Both the position numbers and the translations under genes were made by a program. 64,000 bases of DNA from Pelagibacterales bacterium SAG-MED11 (GTDB taxonomy: Bacteria; Pseudomonadota; Alphaproteobacteria; Pelagibacterales; Pelagibacteraceae): assembly GCA_014654265.1 (NCBI GenBank), contig JACWDI010000001.1, forward strand, positions 310,001-374,000. The letters are read 5' to 3'. The number at the start of each line of letters is the position of its first letter. Position 1 is the first letter of the stretch. The notes beneath the pieces were generated by a model that searched no databases, was not told the DNA's origin, and saw only the letters and a program-made list of their open reading frames with translations. This document shows positions 18,397 to 26,276 of this stretch, in pieces.

Positions 18397-19140
18397 TTAA
18401 GAAAGTATGAGATTTTTGCTTATTAAAAAACACTCTTTATCAACTAAACCGTTTACTAAGTCTTGTCTAAATCTTCTTTGAAACGCCTTAATTATCAACC
18501 GGTCTTTTTTTGATCTTTTTTGACTAATTTTCATATACCCTATTTTATGAAGATTTTTAGTAAAACTTTTTTCTTCTTTCTTTGAGGAAAGTCTAATTTT
18601 TCTAAATTTTTTTATTTTTTTTAAATCTAAATTATGCCACCAAGCTAATTTACTTTTAGCTAATTCACGCCAGGGAAATTTTTCACCTGGGTCTTTTTTA
18701 CGATATGGTGATATATCTGAATGACCAAGAATATACTTATAATTTATTTTATATTTTTTGATTAAATATTTTAAGAGTTTTTTCAGTGAAGTGATTTGTT
18801 TTGATGAAAAACTTTTATATCTATATTCATGACCTGGATTTGTAATCTCGATACCAATAGAATTTTTATTCAATGATCTAAAATTTTTCCACCTTGATTT
18901 ACCTGCATGCCAAGCTTCATATAAATCTGGAATTAAGTTGATTACATTGCCATTTTTTTTTACATAGTAATGTGAACTTACTTTTGATTTAGGATCCTGT
19001 AATCTTTTGATAGCAGTTGATTCTGTTTTCATTCCTGTGTAATGAATTATTATAAACTTAATTCTATCTTTTGATCTTTTTGGAATACTAAAGTTATATG
19101 AATAGTTGGTGGTCAATTTTATGCCTATTTTTCGATACAT
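18397..19140 (-). CDS. N-acetylmuramoyl-L-alanine amidase, AmpD/AmiD-like
   Basis: Amidase_2 (zinc) family enzyme cleaving between MurNAc and L-Ala of peptidoglycan fragments. The 247 residues show FIIIHYTGM (first zinc histidine), VSSHYYVKKNGNVINLI, AWHAGKSRW, NSIGIEITN and ILGHSDISPYRKKDPGEKFPW (second histidine and catalytic region). Residues ~200-245 (IIKAFQRRFRQDLVNGLVD) resemble a peptidoglycan-binding helical domain, as in AmiD. I see no convincing signal peptide, so a cytoplasmic muropeptide-recycling role is possible; an outer-membrane AmiD-like role would need an exported form. Confidence 0.85.
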   Translation of the reverse strand: MYRKIGIKLTTNYSYNFSIPKRSKDRIKFIIIHYTGMKTESTAIKRLQDPKSKVSSHYYVKKNGNVINLIPDLYEAWHAGKSRWKNFRSLNKNSIGIEITNPGHEYRYKSFSSKQITSLKKLLKYLIKKYKINYKYILGHSDISPYRKKDPGEKFPWRELAKSKLAWWHNLDLKKIKKFRKIRLSSKKEEKSFTKNLHKIGYMKISQKRSKKDRLIIKAFQRRFRQDLVNGLVDKECFLISKNLILS

Positions 19141-19192
19141 TTTAGATAAATATGTAATTTACATTAATCTTTAATATATTATAACGACACCA

Positions 19193-19978
19193 GTGATCAA
19201 AAAAATACTAATAATTATTTTTACAACTTACGCGCTAACTATAAATGTTATTGCTAGCGACGATGGAGAATTGACATTAAAAAAAAATGATCCAGCAACA
19301 ATTAAAGATTGTTCTGAAAATTTTAACAGAGCAACCTTTAAATTTAACCAAGCACTAGATGGAGTAATTTTTCAACCTATAGCTTCAGTTTACAGAAAAC
19401 TACCTTCACCTGCAAAATCAGGAGTGAGTAATTCACTTGAGAATATTTCTCATCTTGTAACTATCCCAAATAATCTTATTCAAGGAAACTTTAAGCAAGC
19501 AGGAGTTAATACTGGGAGATTTTTAGTAAACACAACTGTTGGTGTTTTAGGACTGTTCGATGTGGCACAATATTTAGGTTTAACTGGTTTTGAAAAAGAA
19601 GATTACGGTCAATCTTTAGCTACTCTAGGTGTTGGCCCTGGGTGCTATATTGTACTTCCGATTTTAGGACCTAGTACTGCAAGAGACACAGTGGGATCAA
19701 CTTTAAACTTTTTTGGTGGTGATCCTTGGTATAACGTGACTGTAAGAAATGACACTCAATATTTTAATGAGGCTAATTACTATTACTCAAAAGGAGTTTC
19801 AGGAGTTGATTTTAGAGCAAAAAACTTTGACTCCATTGAGAATTTAGAAAAAAATTCTTTAGATTTTTATGCTTCAGTTAAAAGTTTGTATTTGCAAGAT
19901 AGACAGCAAAAAATCCTTAATACAAAAAGAATTATTGACACTCAAGATGACAGCGATTGGGAAGAAATTAGCCAATAA
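19193..19978 (+). CDS. mlaA: MlaA/VacJ-like outer-membrane phospholipid transport protein
   Basis: Outer-membrane component of the Mla system that removes misplaced phospholipids. The 261 residues start at a GTG. They have an N-terminal hydrophobic signal (~1-21) and then the MlaA core: NFNRATFKFNQALDG, LENISHLVTIPNNLIQGNFKQAG, VNTTVGVLGLFDVA and FEKEDYGQSLATLGVGPGCY. The signal ends ...NVIASDDGE without a lipobox cysteine, so this protein looks like a signal-peptidase-I substrate and not a lipoprotein as in E. coli. It is 12 bp upstream of mlaC. Confidence 0.9.
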   Translation: MIKKILIIIFTTYALTINVIASDDGELTLKKNDPATIKDCSENFNRATFKFNQALDGVIFQPIASVYRKLPSPAKSGVSNSLENISHLVTIPNNLIQGNFKQAGVNTGRFLVNTTVGVLGLFDVAQYLGLTGFEKEDYGQSLATLGVGPGCYIVLPILGPSTARDTVGSTLNFFGGDPWYNVTVRNDTQYFNEANYYYSKGVSGVDFRAKNFDSIENLEKNSLDFYASVKSLYLQDRQQKILNTKRIIDTQDDSDWEEISQ

Positions 19979-19990
19979 TTTATAATAACT

Positions 19991-20581
19991 ATGAAAATAA
20001 AAAAAATTGTTGTCGTAGTTTTTTTATATCTTTTTAATTATAATTATTCATATTCTATAGAGCCTGAAATATTTGTGCAATCAACTGTAAATAGAGCCTC
20101 AAAAATATTATCTGAAAACATTTCAAAAGAGAAAAAAATGGATGAATTAAGATTAATAGCTAAAGAGACTGTGGATATAAGAGGTATAGGATTTTATACT
20201 CTTGGTTCAGTGAGAAAGACCCTCAACGACGACCAAAAGAAAAGATATGCAATTTTATTTGAAGAATATTTTCTTAAGAGTTTTTCAAGTAGATTAGCAG
20301 AATATACAAATCCTGAAATTGATGTCCAATCCAAAGAAATATTAAGTGAGAATTATACGATTGTTAATAGTCTTTTAAAAGGGACACCAGAAAGACCAGA
20401 AGTAAAAATTGATTGGAGAATTTATACAAAAAAACCTGAAAATCCTTTAATTAGAGATTTAATTATTGAAGGTCTGAGTTTAGCAAGAACTCAGAAAGAG
20501 GAGTTTTCTTCAATATTAAACTCAAATGACAATGATATAAATGCTCTTTTTAAAACTTTAGAAGAGTTTTCTAAAAATTAA
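19991..20581 (+). CDS. mlaC: MlaC-like periplasmic phospholipid-binding protein
   Basis: Periplasmic shuttle carrying phospholipids between MlaA and the inner-membrane MlaFEDB transporter. The 196 residues have a signal peptide (~1-22) and the family pattern VDIRGIGFYTLGSVRKTLNDDQKKRY split across ~55-80, then FSSRLAEYTNPEIDV and VKIDWRIY. Linked to mlaA with a 12-bp gap, so both are probably co-transcribed. The inner-membrane transporter genes mlaFED are not in this window. Confidence 0.88.
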   Translation: MKIKKIVVVVFLYLFNYNYSYSIEPEIFVQSTVNRASKILSENISKEKKMDELRLIAKETVDIRGIGFYTLGSVRKTLNDDQKKRYAILFEEYFLKSFSSRLAEYTNPEIDVQSKEILSENYTIVNSLLKGTPERPEVKIDWRIYTKKPENPLIRDLIIEGLSLARTQKEEFSSILNSNDNDINALFKTLEEFSKN

Positions 20582-20592
20582 ATTAAAATATT

Positions 20593-20669
20593 TGGTGGGC
20601 CCGCCAGGACTCGAACCTGGGACCAATACATTATGAGTGTACTGCTCTAACCAACTGAGCTACAGGCCC
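20593..20669 (-). tRNA. tRNA with CAT anticodon, probably elongator tRNA-Met
   Basis: A 77-nt minus-strand cloverleaf including an encoded CCA end. Acceptor GGGCCTG pairs with the 3' CGGGCCC (one G-T-type contact), D-arm is GCTC/GAGC, the anticodon loop is CTCATAA (anticodon CAT), and the T-arm is canonical with GGTTCGAGTCC. The acceptor resembles alphaproteobacterial elongator tRNA-Met. A lysidine-modified tRNA-Ile2 also has CAT and cannot be fully excluded by eye. Confidence 0.93.
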
Positions 20670-20739
20670 TTTTTTAAACATCTTAAAACTTTTATAACTT
20701 TTAAAATTAAAATCCAGATATTAATTGTTTTTTTATAAA

Positions 20740-20814
20740 TGGTGGGCCGTGTTGGTTACGCTCCAACTACCCCTGCAATGTCAATGCAGTACTCTACTAT
20801 TGAGCTAACGGCCC
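20740..20814 (-). tRNA. tRNA-Val(GAC) with non-canonical D- and T-loops
   Basis: A 75-nt minus-strand cloverleaf with encoded CCA and discriminator A. Acceptor GGGCCGT/ACGGCCC is fully paired, D-stem is GCTC/GAGT, anticodon stem is CTGCA/TGCAG with loop TTGACAT (anticodon GAC, Val), and T-stem is GTTGG/CCAAC. The T-loop is AGCGTAA, not the near-universal TTCRANY, and the D-loop AATAGTA lacks the GG pair. All stems are intact, so it may be functional with an altered elbow. Alternatively it is a decaying gene. It lies 70 bp from the CAT tRNA and 14 bp from rpoD. Confidence 0.8.
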
Positions 20815-20828
20815 AAAGTTAATAAATT

Positions 20829-22655
20829 TTAACTTTCTAAGAAACTTTTTAATTGCTTTGATCTACTTGGATGCTTAAGTTTTCTAAGAGCTTTGGCTTC
20901 TATTTGTCGAATTCTTTCCCTTGTAACTGAAAACTGCAAACCAACTTCTTCTAGTGTGTGGTCTGTATTCATTCCTACACCAAATCTCATTCTCAAAACT
21001 CTTTCTTCTCTTGGGGTTAAAGTAGACAAAATTTTGGTTGTTGCTTCACCTAAATTAGATTTAATTGCCTGTTCTAATGGAGCAAGTGCTTTTGTATCTT
21101 CAATAAAATCCCCTAAGCTACTATCTTCTTCATCACCAACTGGCTTTTCAAGTGAAACTGGCTCTTTAGAAATTTTTAATACTTTTCTAACTTTATCTAA
21201 CGGCATTCTGAGTTTTTTAGCCAATTCCTCTGGTGTAGCTTCTCTACCAAACTCACTTAAAATCAATCTTTGAGTCCTAACAATTTTATTAATTGTTTCA
21301 ATCATATGAACTGGAATTCTAATTGTTCTTGCTTGGTCAGCAATTGATCTTGTAATAGCTTGTCGTATCCACCAAGTTGCGTAAGTAGAGAATTTGTAAC
21401 CTCTTCTATACTCAAATTTATCAACTGCTTTCATTAGTCCAATATTACCTTCTTGGATTAAATCTAAAAACTGCAAACCTCTATTCGTATATTTTTTAGC
21501 GATAGAGATTACCAATCTCAAATTTGCTTCGACCATTTCTTTTTTCGCAATTCTGGACTCTTTTTCTCCTTTTTGAACTCTACTGACCAACTTTTTAAAG
21601 TCAGTTACTGACATTCCTATTTTGTGACTAAATTCAATTAATCTTTCTCTTATTTCTTTAAATTGATCTTTATTTTTAGAAAAAAATTGTTTCCAAACAG
21701 GATTGGTATCTAAAAATTTTTTTAAATTCGGATTAATTTCATTTCCAATATAAAACTTTATAAATTCATTTCTAGGGATTTTGTGATCTATAGCTAATCT
21801 TAAAAGATTTCCCTCTAGCGAAATAATCTTTTTATTTTCTACATAATGCTTTTGTACTAATTCCTCCAAAACAGATGGAGATAATTGAAGAGATTTTATA
21901 TTTTCTAGTATTTCTTGAACAATTTTCTGGTGACTTTTTTCCTTAGCAGACGAAAAACTTTTTGAAGTTAAAACACAATCTAGTTTTTCTTTTTGATATT
22001 TAATAAGTTTATTATAATCTTTAGTTAGTAGATTTACAGTTTTTAAAACTTTAGGTTTAATTTCTGTTTCCATAGCAGCAAGCGTAGGATTAAATTCTTC
22101 ATCAGTCTCTTCTCCTGAACTATCCTCACTATCAGTTTCACCAGCATTTTTTTGTTTTGCACTTGGACCTGTTGACTCGTCCTCCATATAATTAGTGTCA
22201 ATATCAATAATTTCTCTAACTAAAATTTCATCTTTTTGTAATTTTTCATTCCAGTCTGAAAATTGTTGTGCTGTAATTGGACTTTGTGAAAGTGCAATCA
22301 ACATTACATCTTTTCCAGCTTCTATTCTTTTTGCTATAGCAATCTCTCCCTCTCTTGATAGTAGTTCAACTCCACCCATCTCTCTAAGATACATTCTGAT
22401 AGGATCGTCACTTTTCTCCATCGTCTTGCCTTCTTCTTTAGAAGAGCCCTCTTTTTTTCTTAAAACTTTGAAGTCTGTTTTTTTTTCTACAAGAGAAATT
22501 TTTTCGTCTAAGATATGAATAAAAGCTTGAGCTAAATTATCATCAGAAAGATTTCTTTTTCCTAAGGATTTACTTAATTCCTCATAGGTAATGAAACCCC
22601 TGTGAGTTCCTCGACCCATTAATCTAGCAAATGATTTAGTAATTATTCTTTCCAC
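20829..22655 (-). CDS. rpoD: RNA polymerase primary sigma factor RpoD (sigma-70)
   Basis: Housekeeping sigma factor. The 608 residues include a short region 1.1 ([13 protein letters not shown]), region 1.2 with [21 protein letters not shown] split around residue 85, an acidic insert (~165-195), and the highly conserved core: [53 protein letters not shown], then region 4 with [21 protein letters not shown] give the GTG start at 22655; an ATG at 22619 is a credible alternative because a TTGACA promoter-like element lies just upstream. Third gene of a yqeY-dnaG-rpoD operon. Confidence 0.97.
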   Translation of the reverse strand: MERIITKSFARLMGRGTHRGFITYEELSKSLGKRNLSDDNLAQAFIHILDEKISLVEKKTDFKVLRKKEGSSKEEGKTMEKSDDPIRMYLREMGGVELLSREGEIAIAKRIEAGKDVMLIALSQSPITAQQFSDWNEKLQKDEILVREIIDIDTNYMEDESTGPSAKQKNAGETDSEDSSGEETDEEFNPTLAAMETEIKPKVLKTVNLLTKDYNKLIKYQKEKLDCVLTSKSFSSAKEKSHQKIVQEILENIKSLQLSPSVLEELVQKHYVENKKIISLEGNLLRLAIDHKIPRNEFIKFYIGNEINPNLKKFLDTNPVWKQFFSKNKDQFKEIRERLIEFSHKIGMSVTDFKKLVSRVQKGEKESRIAKKEMVEANLRLVISIAKKYTNRGLQFLDLIQEGNIGLMKAVDKFEYRRGYKFSTYATWWIRQAITRSIADQARTIRIPVHMIETINKIVRTQRLILSEFGREATPEELAKKLRMPLDKVRKVLKISKEPVSLEKPVGDEEDSSLGDFIEDTKALAPLEQAIKSNLGEATTKILSTLTPREERVLRMRFGVGMNTDHTLEEVGLQFSVTRERIRQIEAKALRKLKHPSRSKQLKSFLES

Positions 22656-22659
22656 AACA

Positions 22660-22689
22660 ATTAAATTGAAGAGTCTTATATAATGTCAA
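22660..22689 (-). promoter_or_regulatory. Candidate rpoD promoter with a GANTC site in the spacer
   Basis: On the minus strand there is a perfect TTGACA (22684-22689), an 18-bp spacer and TTTAAT (22660-22665), located in the 66-bp dnaG-rpoD gap. The spacer contains GACTC (22671-22675), a CcrM-type site. The predicted start of transcription falls almost on the GTG at 22655, so transcripts from here would be leaderless for that start or would use the ATG at 22619. Confidence 0.45.
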
Positions 22690-22721
22690 ATTTATAAAAA
22701 TCCATTCTTTATTTGTAAGGA

Positions 22722-24497
22722 TTAGTTGATATTTTGCTTTTTTTTCAACTCTTTTAGCTCGTTAAATGTCGCTTCACTCAAATCTTTAGAAAACTTCGAT
22801 TCTAATTCCTGAATTCTATATTCTAAATCATAATTATTAAGATCTCGATTAATATCCTCTAATATTTCAATAACAGCATTTTCATTTTCTAGTTTATTTT
22901 TTAAAATATGTTTTATTGGAGCAAATTTATTTATTTTATCAATCAATTGTGTATCAATATCTAAATCACTTATTGAAATTTTTTGTTCAGATCTTAGCCT
23001 CAACATAATCTTTTCGAAAATTTGCTTGTTTACTTCAGTGAATAACTTAACATTTTCAATCAAATGAATGTTTTCCTGCATCAATTTTAGATTTGTCATA
23101 ACAAGATAAATTAATGAAAATTCTTTTAACTCAACCCCAGTCAAAGATTGACTTTCAGTAAAATATCTTTTTGTAGACTCTAATGATCTAGTTTTTTTAA
23201 CATAAAAGTTTTTTCTATTTTGACTAGTGTGTGGAGTAAGCTCAGAAATCTTCTCTAAGAAATACTCTAAAACGTATTTTTTTATATAATCATCTTTAAT
23301 GGTATTTGCTATAGCTCTTAATTTCTTATCAAAAATTGCCAATGAAGACGGATTATTTTCAGTTTGCTTTTTATAATGGCTAAATATGAATTGATGTATA
23401 GAGATTTTACTTTGTTTAGTAAAATCAATGAAATAATTTTTTCCATTTTTATTTACAAAACTATCAGGGTCTTCTTTGTCTGGTAAAAATAAAAATGAAA
23501 TTTGTTTTTCAGGTTTTAAATCTTTTATAGAGTTTTCTGCTGCTCTTAAAGCTGCTTTATAGCCACTTTCATCACCATCGAAACAAATAATTATATCATC
23601 AAAAAACTGATTTAAAGTTAAGATCTGTTTGTCTGTTAAAGAAGTGCCAAGATTAGCTACAGCATTTTCAATACCATTTTTGCTTAAGCCTACAACATCC
23701 ATATAACCCTCAACTAAAAAAATGTTACTTAATTTATTAGATAACTTTCTTGCTAAATCTAAATTATATAAATTTGAACCTTTCTTAAAAAACATAGTTT
23801 CAGGAGAATTAATATATTTTGCTAAATAATCTAATTGCTCAATAATTCTTCCCCCTAACGCGATGGGTTGACCTGAAATATTATTAATTGGAAAAATTAA
23901 TCTTCCCCTAAATCTTTCAATATATACTTTCTTTTTTTCATCTAAGTAAAACAAACCACTATCAACTAGTGTTTGTTCGCTAAATTGATCTTTTAATTTA
24001 TCAAAAAAAGTTGGATTTTTTTCTATATAACCAATTTTAAATTTCTTTACTTCTTCTTTACCTAAAGATCTATTTTTTAAATAATCTCTTGCATTGGAAC
24101 AGGCATCATTTTTTAATAACTCGTTATGATAATAATTAACATACTGACTATATATAGATAAGTATTCCTTCCACTTTTTTTCTCTTTCCTCATCTTGTTT
24201 AGAAAACATGTAGGGCTGCATCCCTGCAAGTTGAGCCAAATGTTTTACTGCTTCACCAAATTTAAGGTTTTGAGTTTTTATTACAAAATCAAAAATATTT
24301 CCATGTTCGGATGTTGCAAAACAATGATAAAACTCTTTTTCATCATTAACAGTAAATGAGGGAGTTTTTTCATTTTTAAATGGAGATAAGCCTACATACT
24401 CCTTACCTCTTTTTTTTAAAACAACTGATTTTGAAACGACTGTAGAAACTTTTAATCTTGTTTTAATTTCATCAAGATATTCTTTAGGATATTTCAT
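22722..24497 (-). CDS. dnaG: DNA primase DnaG with degenerate zinc site
   Basis: Makes RNA primers at the replication fork. The 591 residues include the N-terminal zinc-binding-type domain (~30-75), the RNA polymerase core with NISGQPIALGGRII, and TOPRIM motifs FLVEGYMDVVGL and IICFDGDESGYKAALRA with acidic residues intact. The normal zinc ligands (E. coli C40, H43, C61, C64) correspond here to S38, K41, C59 and T62, so only one of four is kept although NEKTPSFTVNDEKEFYHCF is otherwise well conserved. The C-terminal region is a helicase-binding-type domain. It begins one base inside yqeY's end. Confidence 0.95.
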   Translation of the reverse strand: MKYPKEYLDEIKTRLKVSTVVSKSVVLKKRGKEYVGLSPFKNEKTPSFTVNDEKEFYHCFATSEHGNIFDFVIKTQNLKFGEAVKHLAQLAGMQPYMFSKQDEEREKKWKEYLSIYSQYVNYYHNELLKNDACSNARDYLKNRSLGKEEVKKFKIGYIEKNPTFFDKLKDQFSEQTLVDSGLFYLDEKKKVYIERFRGRLIFPINNISGQPIALGGRIIEQLDYLAKYINSPETMFFKKGSNLYNLDLARKLSNKLSNIFLVEGYMDVVGLSKNGIENAVANLGTSLTDKQILTLNQFFDDIIICFDGDESGYKAALRAAENSIKDLKPEKQISFLFLPDKEDPDSFVNKNGKNYFIDFTKQSKISIHQFIFSHYKKQTENNPSSLAIFDKKLRAIANTIKDDYIKKYVLEYFLEKISELTPHTSQNRKNFYVKKTRSLESTKRYFTESQSLTGVELKEFSLIYLVMTNLKLMQENIHLIENVKLFTEVNKQIFEKIMLRLRSEQKISISDLDIDTQLIDKINKFAPIKHILKNKLENENAVIEILEDINRDLNNYDLEYRIQELESKFSKDLSEATFNELKELKKKQNIN

Positions 24498-24958
24498 CAG
24501 CTATTTAATAATTCTTTAATAAGAGGACCAGCTTTAGAAAAGTCAATTTCATCAGAATGCAATTTTTTTAGTTCACCCATTACTTTTCCCATATCTTTTA
24601 CAGAACTTGCTCCAAGCTTGGCGATTGTGTCAGTGCATATTTTTTTGGTTTCTTCTTCACTTAGTTGTTTAGGTAAAAATCCTGTTAGAATATCATGCTC
24701 ACTTTGCTCAACCTCTAAAAGATCTTTTCTGTTATTTTTTTTGTAAATATCAATCGATTCGGCTCTTTGTTTAACCATTTTTTTTAGAAGCTTTTTAATG
24801 TCCTCATCATCTGTTTCTTTTTTATTTGGACCTGATCTGTTTGCTATGTCTAGATCCTTTATAGAGGACAGAATTAACCTATAAGTTGATATTTTAGTTT
24901 TATCTTTGGCTTTCAAGGCATTTTTGTATTCAGTTTCAATTGTTTCTTTTAAAGGCAT
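24497..24958 (-). CDS. yqeY: GatB/YqeY domain protein
   Basis: Small helical protein of the YqeY family, related to the tRNA-binding tail of GatB; exact role unknown. The 153 residues carry the family pattern: LKAKDKTKISTYRLILSSIK near the N-terminus, KKMVKQRAESIDIYKKNNR (~65-83), EQSEHDILTGFLPKQLSEEE (~88-107) and KDMGKVMGELKKL. It is first in the yqeY-dnaG-rpoD operon, a common bacterial arrangement. It is divergent from carA across a 124-bp gap. Confidence 0.9.
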   Translation of the reverse strand: MPLKETIETEYKNALKAKDKTKISTYRLILSSIKDLDIANRSGPNKKETDDEDIKKLLKKMVKQRAESIDIYKKNNRKDLLEVEQSEHDILTGFLPKQLSEEETKKICTDTIAKLGASSVKDMGKVMGELKKLHSDEIDFSKAGPLIKELLNS

Positions 24959-25033
24959 ATTTTTAATTTACTGCAAAGAAAAAAATCTTCAAAAGAAAAA
25001 TTGTTTTTTTACAATTTTATAATACATCTCTGT

Positions 25034-25086
25034 TGCGATAATAAATCAATTATTGTATTAACCTTTAACTTATGAGTTGTAATTGA
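25034..25086 (+). promoter_or_regulatory. Candidate carA promoter and four-codon leader ORF
   Basis: TTGCGA (25034-25039), a 17-bp spacer and TATTAA (25057-25062) form a plausible promoter in the yqeY-carA gap. Two to four bases after the expected transcript start is ATG-AGT-TGT-AAT-TGA (25072-25086). Its stop overlaps the TTG start of carA (25083) in the pattern TTGA. It may be a leaderless mini-ORF coupled to carA, or chance. Confidence 0.35.
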
Positions 25087-26276
25087 TCAAAAAAGTAAAA
25101 AAAACTCACTCAAAAAATTCTCAAATTAATACAGGTATTTTAGTTCTTGAAAATAAGAAAGTTTTTAAGGGTATTGGGATAGGTTACCAAGGAGAAGCAA
25201 CTGGAGAGGTTTGTTTTAATACCTCATTAACAGGATACCAAGAAATAATATCAGACCCATCCTATGCGGGACAAATTATAAACTTTACATTTCCACATAT
25301 TGGCAATGTTGGAACTAACAATGAAGATTTTGAGTCTGATAAAATTTGGACTAAAGGAGTCATTTTTAATTCCGAAATAACTTCACCATCAAATTATAGA
25401 TCTTTTCAACATTTAAATGCTTGGCTTAAAAAAAATAAAATAGTTGGAATTACAGGACTAGATACTAGAAGCTTAACTAATTTTATAAGAGACAAAGGTG
25501 CTCCAAAAGGAACTATTGCTTACTCAAAAAAAGGAAAGTTTAATATTAGTAAACTTACAAACTTAACAATAAAATGGAGTGGATTAAAAAATTTGGATCT
25601 TGCAGAAAAAGTAACTACGCCAAAAAATTATATTTGGAAAGGACTTAAAACGTGGAAAAAGGAAATAGGTTATAAAAAAAATACTAAAAATTCTTTTCAT
25701 GTAGTAGCTATAGATTATGGAATCAAAAAAAATATTCTAAGATATTTTTCTGACTTTAAATGCAAAGTCACTGTAGTTTCGTGTAAGACACCTGCTAAAA
25801 ATATTTTATCTCTTAAACCTAATGGAATATTTTTATCAAATGGACCTGGGGATCCAGCTGCAACTGGAAAGTACGCAATTAAAATAATTAAAAGCCTAAT
25901 TGAAAAAAAATTACCTTTATTTGGTATTTGTCTTGGTCATCAAATACTTGCACTAACATTAGGTGGTAAAACAAAGAAAATGAAACTGGGGCATAGAGGT
26001 GCAAACCACCCAGTTAAAAATTTAATTAATGACAATGTAGAAATTACTAGTCAAAATCATGGTTTTGAAGTTGTTAAAGAAAATTTACCAAAAAATATTG
26101 AGATCACTCATAAATCTTTATTCGATAACAGTATTGAGGGTATTAAATTAAAAAATAAACCAGTGTTTTCTGTTCAATACCATCCAGAGTCAAACCCTGG
26201 ACCACAAGACAGCGTATATTTATTTCAAGAATTTATTAACAACATGAAAAAGAATGCCAAAAAGAAAAGATCTTAA
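25083..26276 (+). CDS. carA: Carbamoyl-phosphate synthase small subunit CarA
   Basis: Glutaminase subunit that supplies ammonia to CarB for carbamoyl phosphate (pyrimidines and arginine). The 397 residues include the N-terminal domain ([18 protein letters not shown]), [11 protein letters not shown], and the class I amidotransferase domain with [11 protein letters not shown], nucleophile region [14 protein letters not shown] and [11 protein letters not shown] (catalytic His and Glu). The start is a TTG: an in-frame TAA lies immediately upstream (25080-25082) and no ATG occurs nearby. It overlaps carB by 23 bp. Confidence 0.95.
   Translation: MIKKVKKTHSKNSQINTGILVLENKKVFKGIGIGYQGEATGEVCFNTSLTGYQEIISDPSYAGQIINFTFPHIGNVGTNNEDFESDKIWTKGVIFNSEITSPSNYRSFQHLNAWLKKNKIVGITGLDTRSLTNFIRDKGAPKGTIAYSKKGKFNISKLTNLTIKWSGLKNLDLAEKVTTPKNYIWKGLKTWKKEIGYKKNTKNSFHVVAIDYGIKKNILRYFSDFKCKVTVVSCKTPAKNILSLKPNGIFLSNGPGDPAATGKYAIKIIKSLIEKKLPLFGICLGHQILALTLGGKTKKMKLGHRGANHPVKNLINDNVEITSQNHGFEVVKENLPKNIEITHKSLFDNSIEGIKLKNKPVFSVQYHPESNPGPQDSVYLFQEFINNMKKNAKKKRS

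Noticed and set aside
20593-20669. Reading the CAT-anticodon tRNA as lysidine tRNA-Ile2
   Set aside because: Its acceptor looks more like elongator tRNA-Met, but the choice cannot be made firmly without a model; kept as a caveat only.
24959-25082. Riboswitch or attenuator upstream of carA
   Set aside because: The 124-bp gap is A+T-rich with no stable stem, no conserved aptamer pattern and no U-run terminator that I can see.
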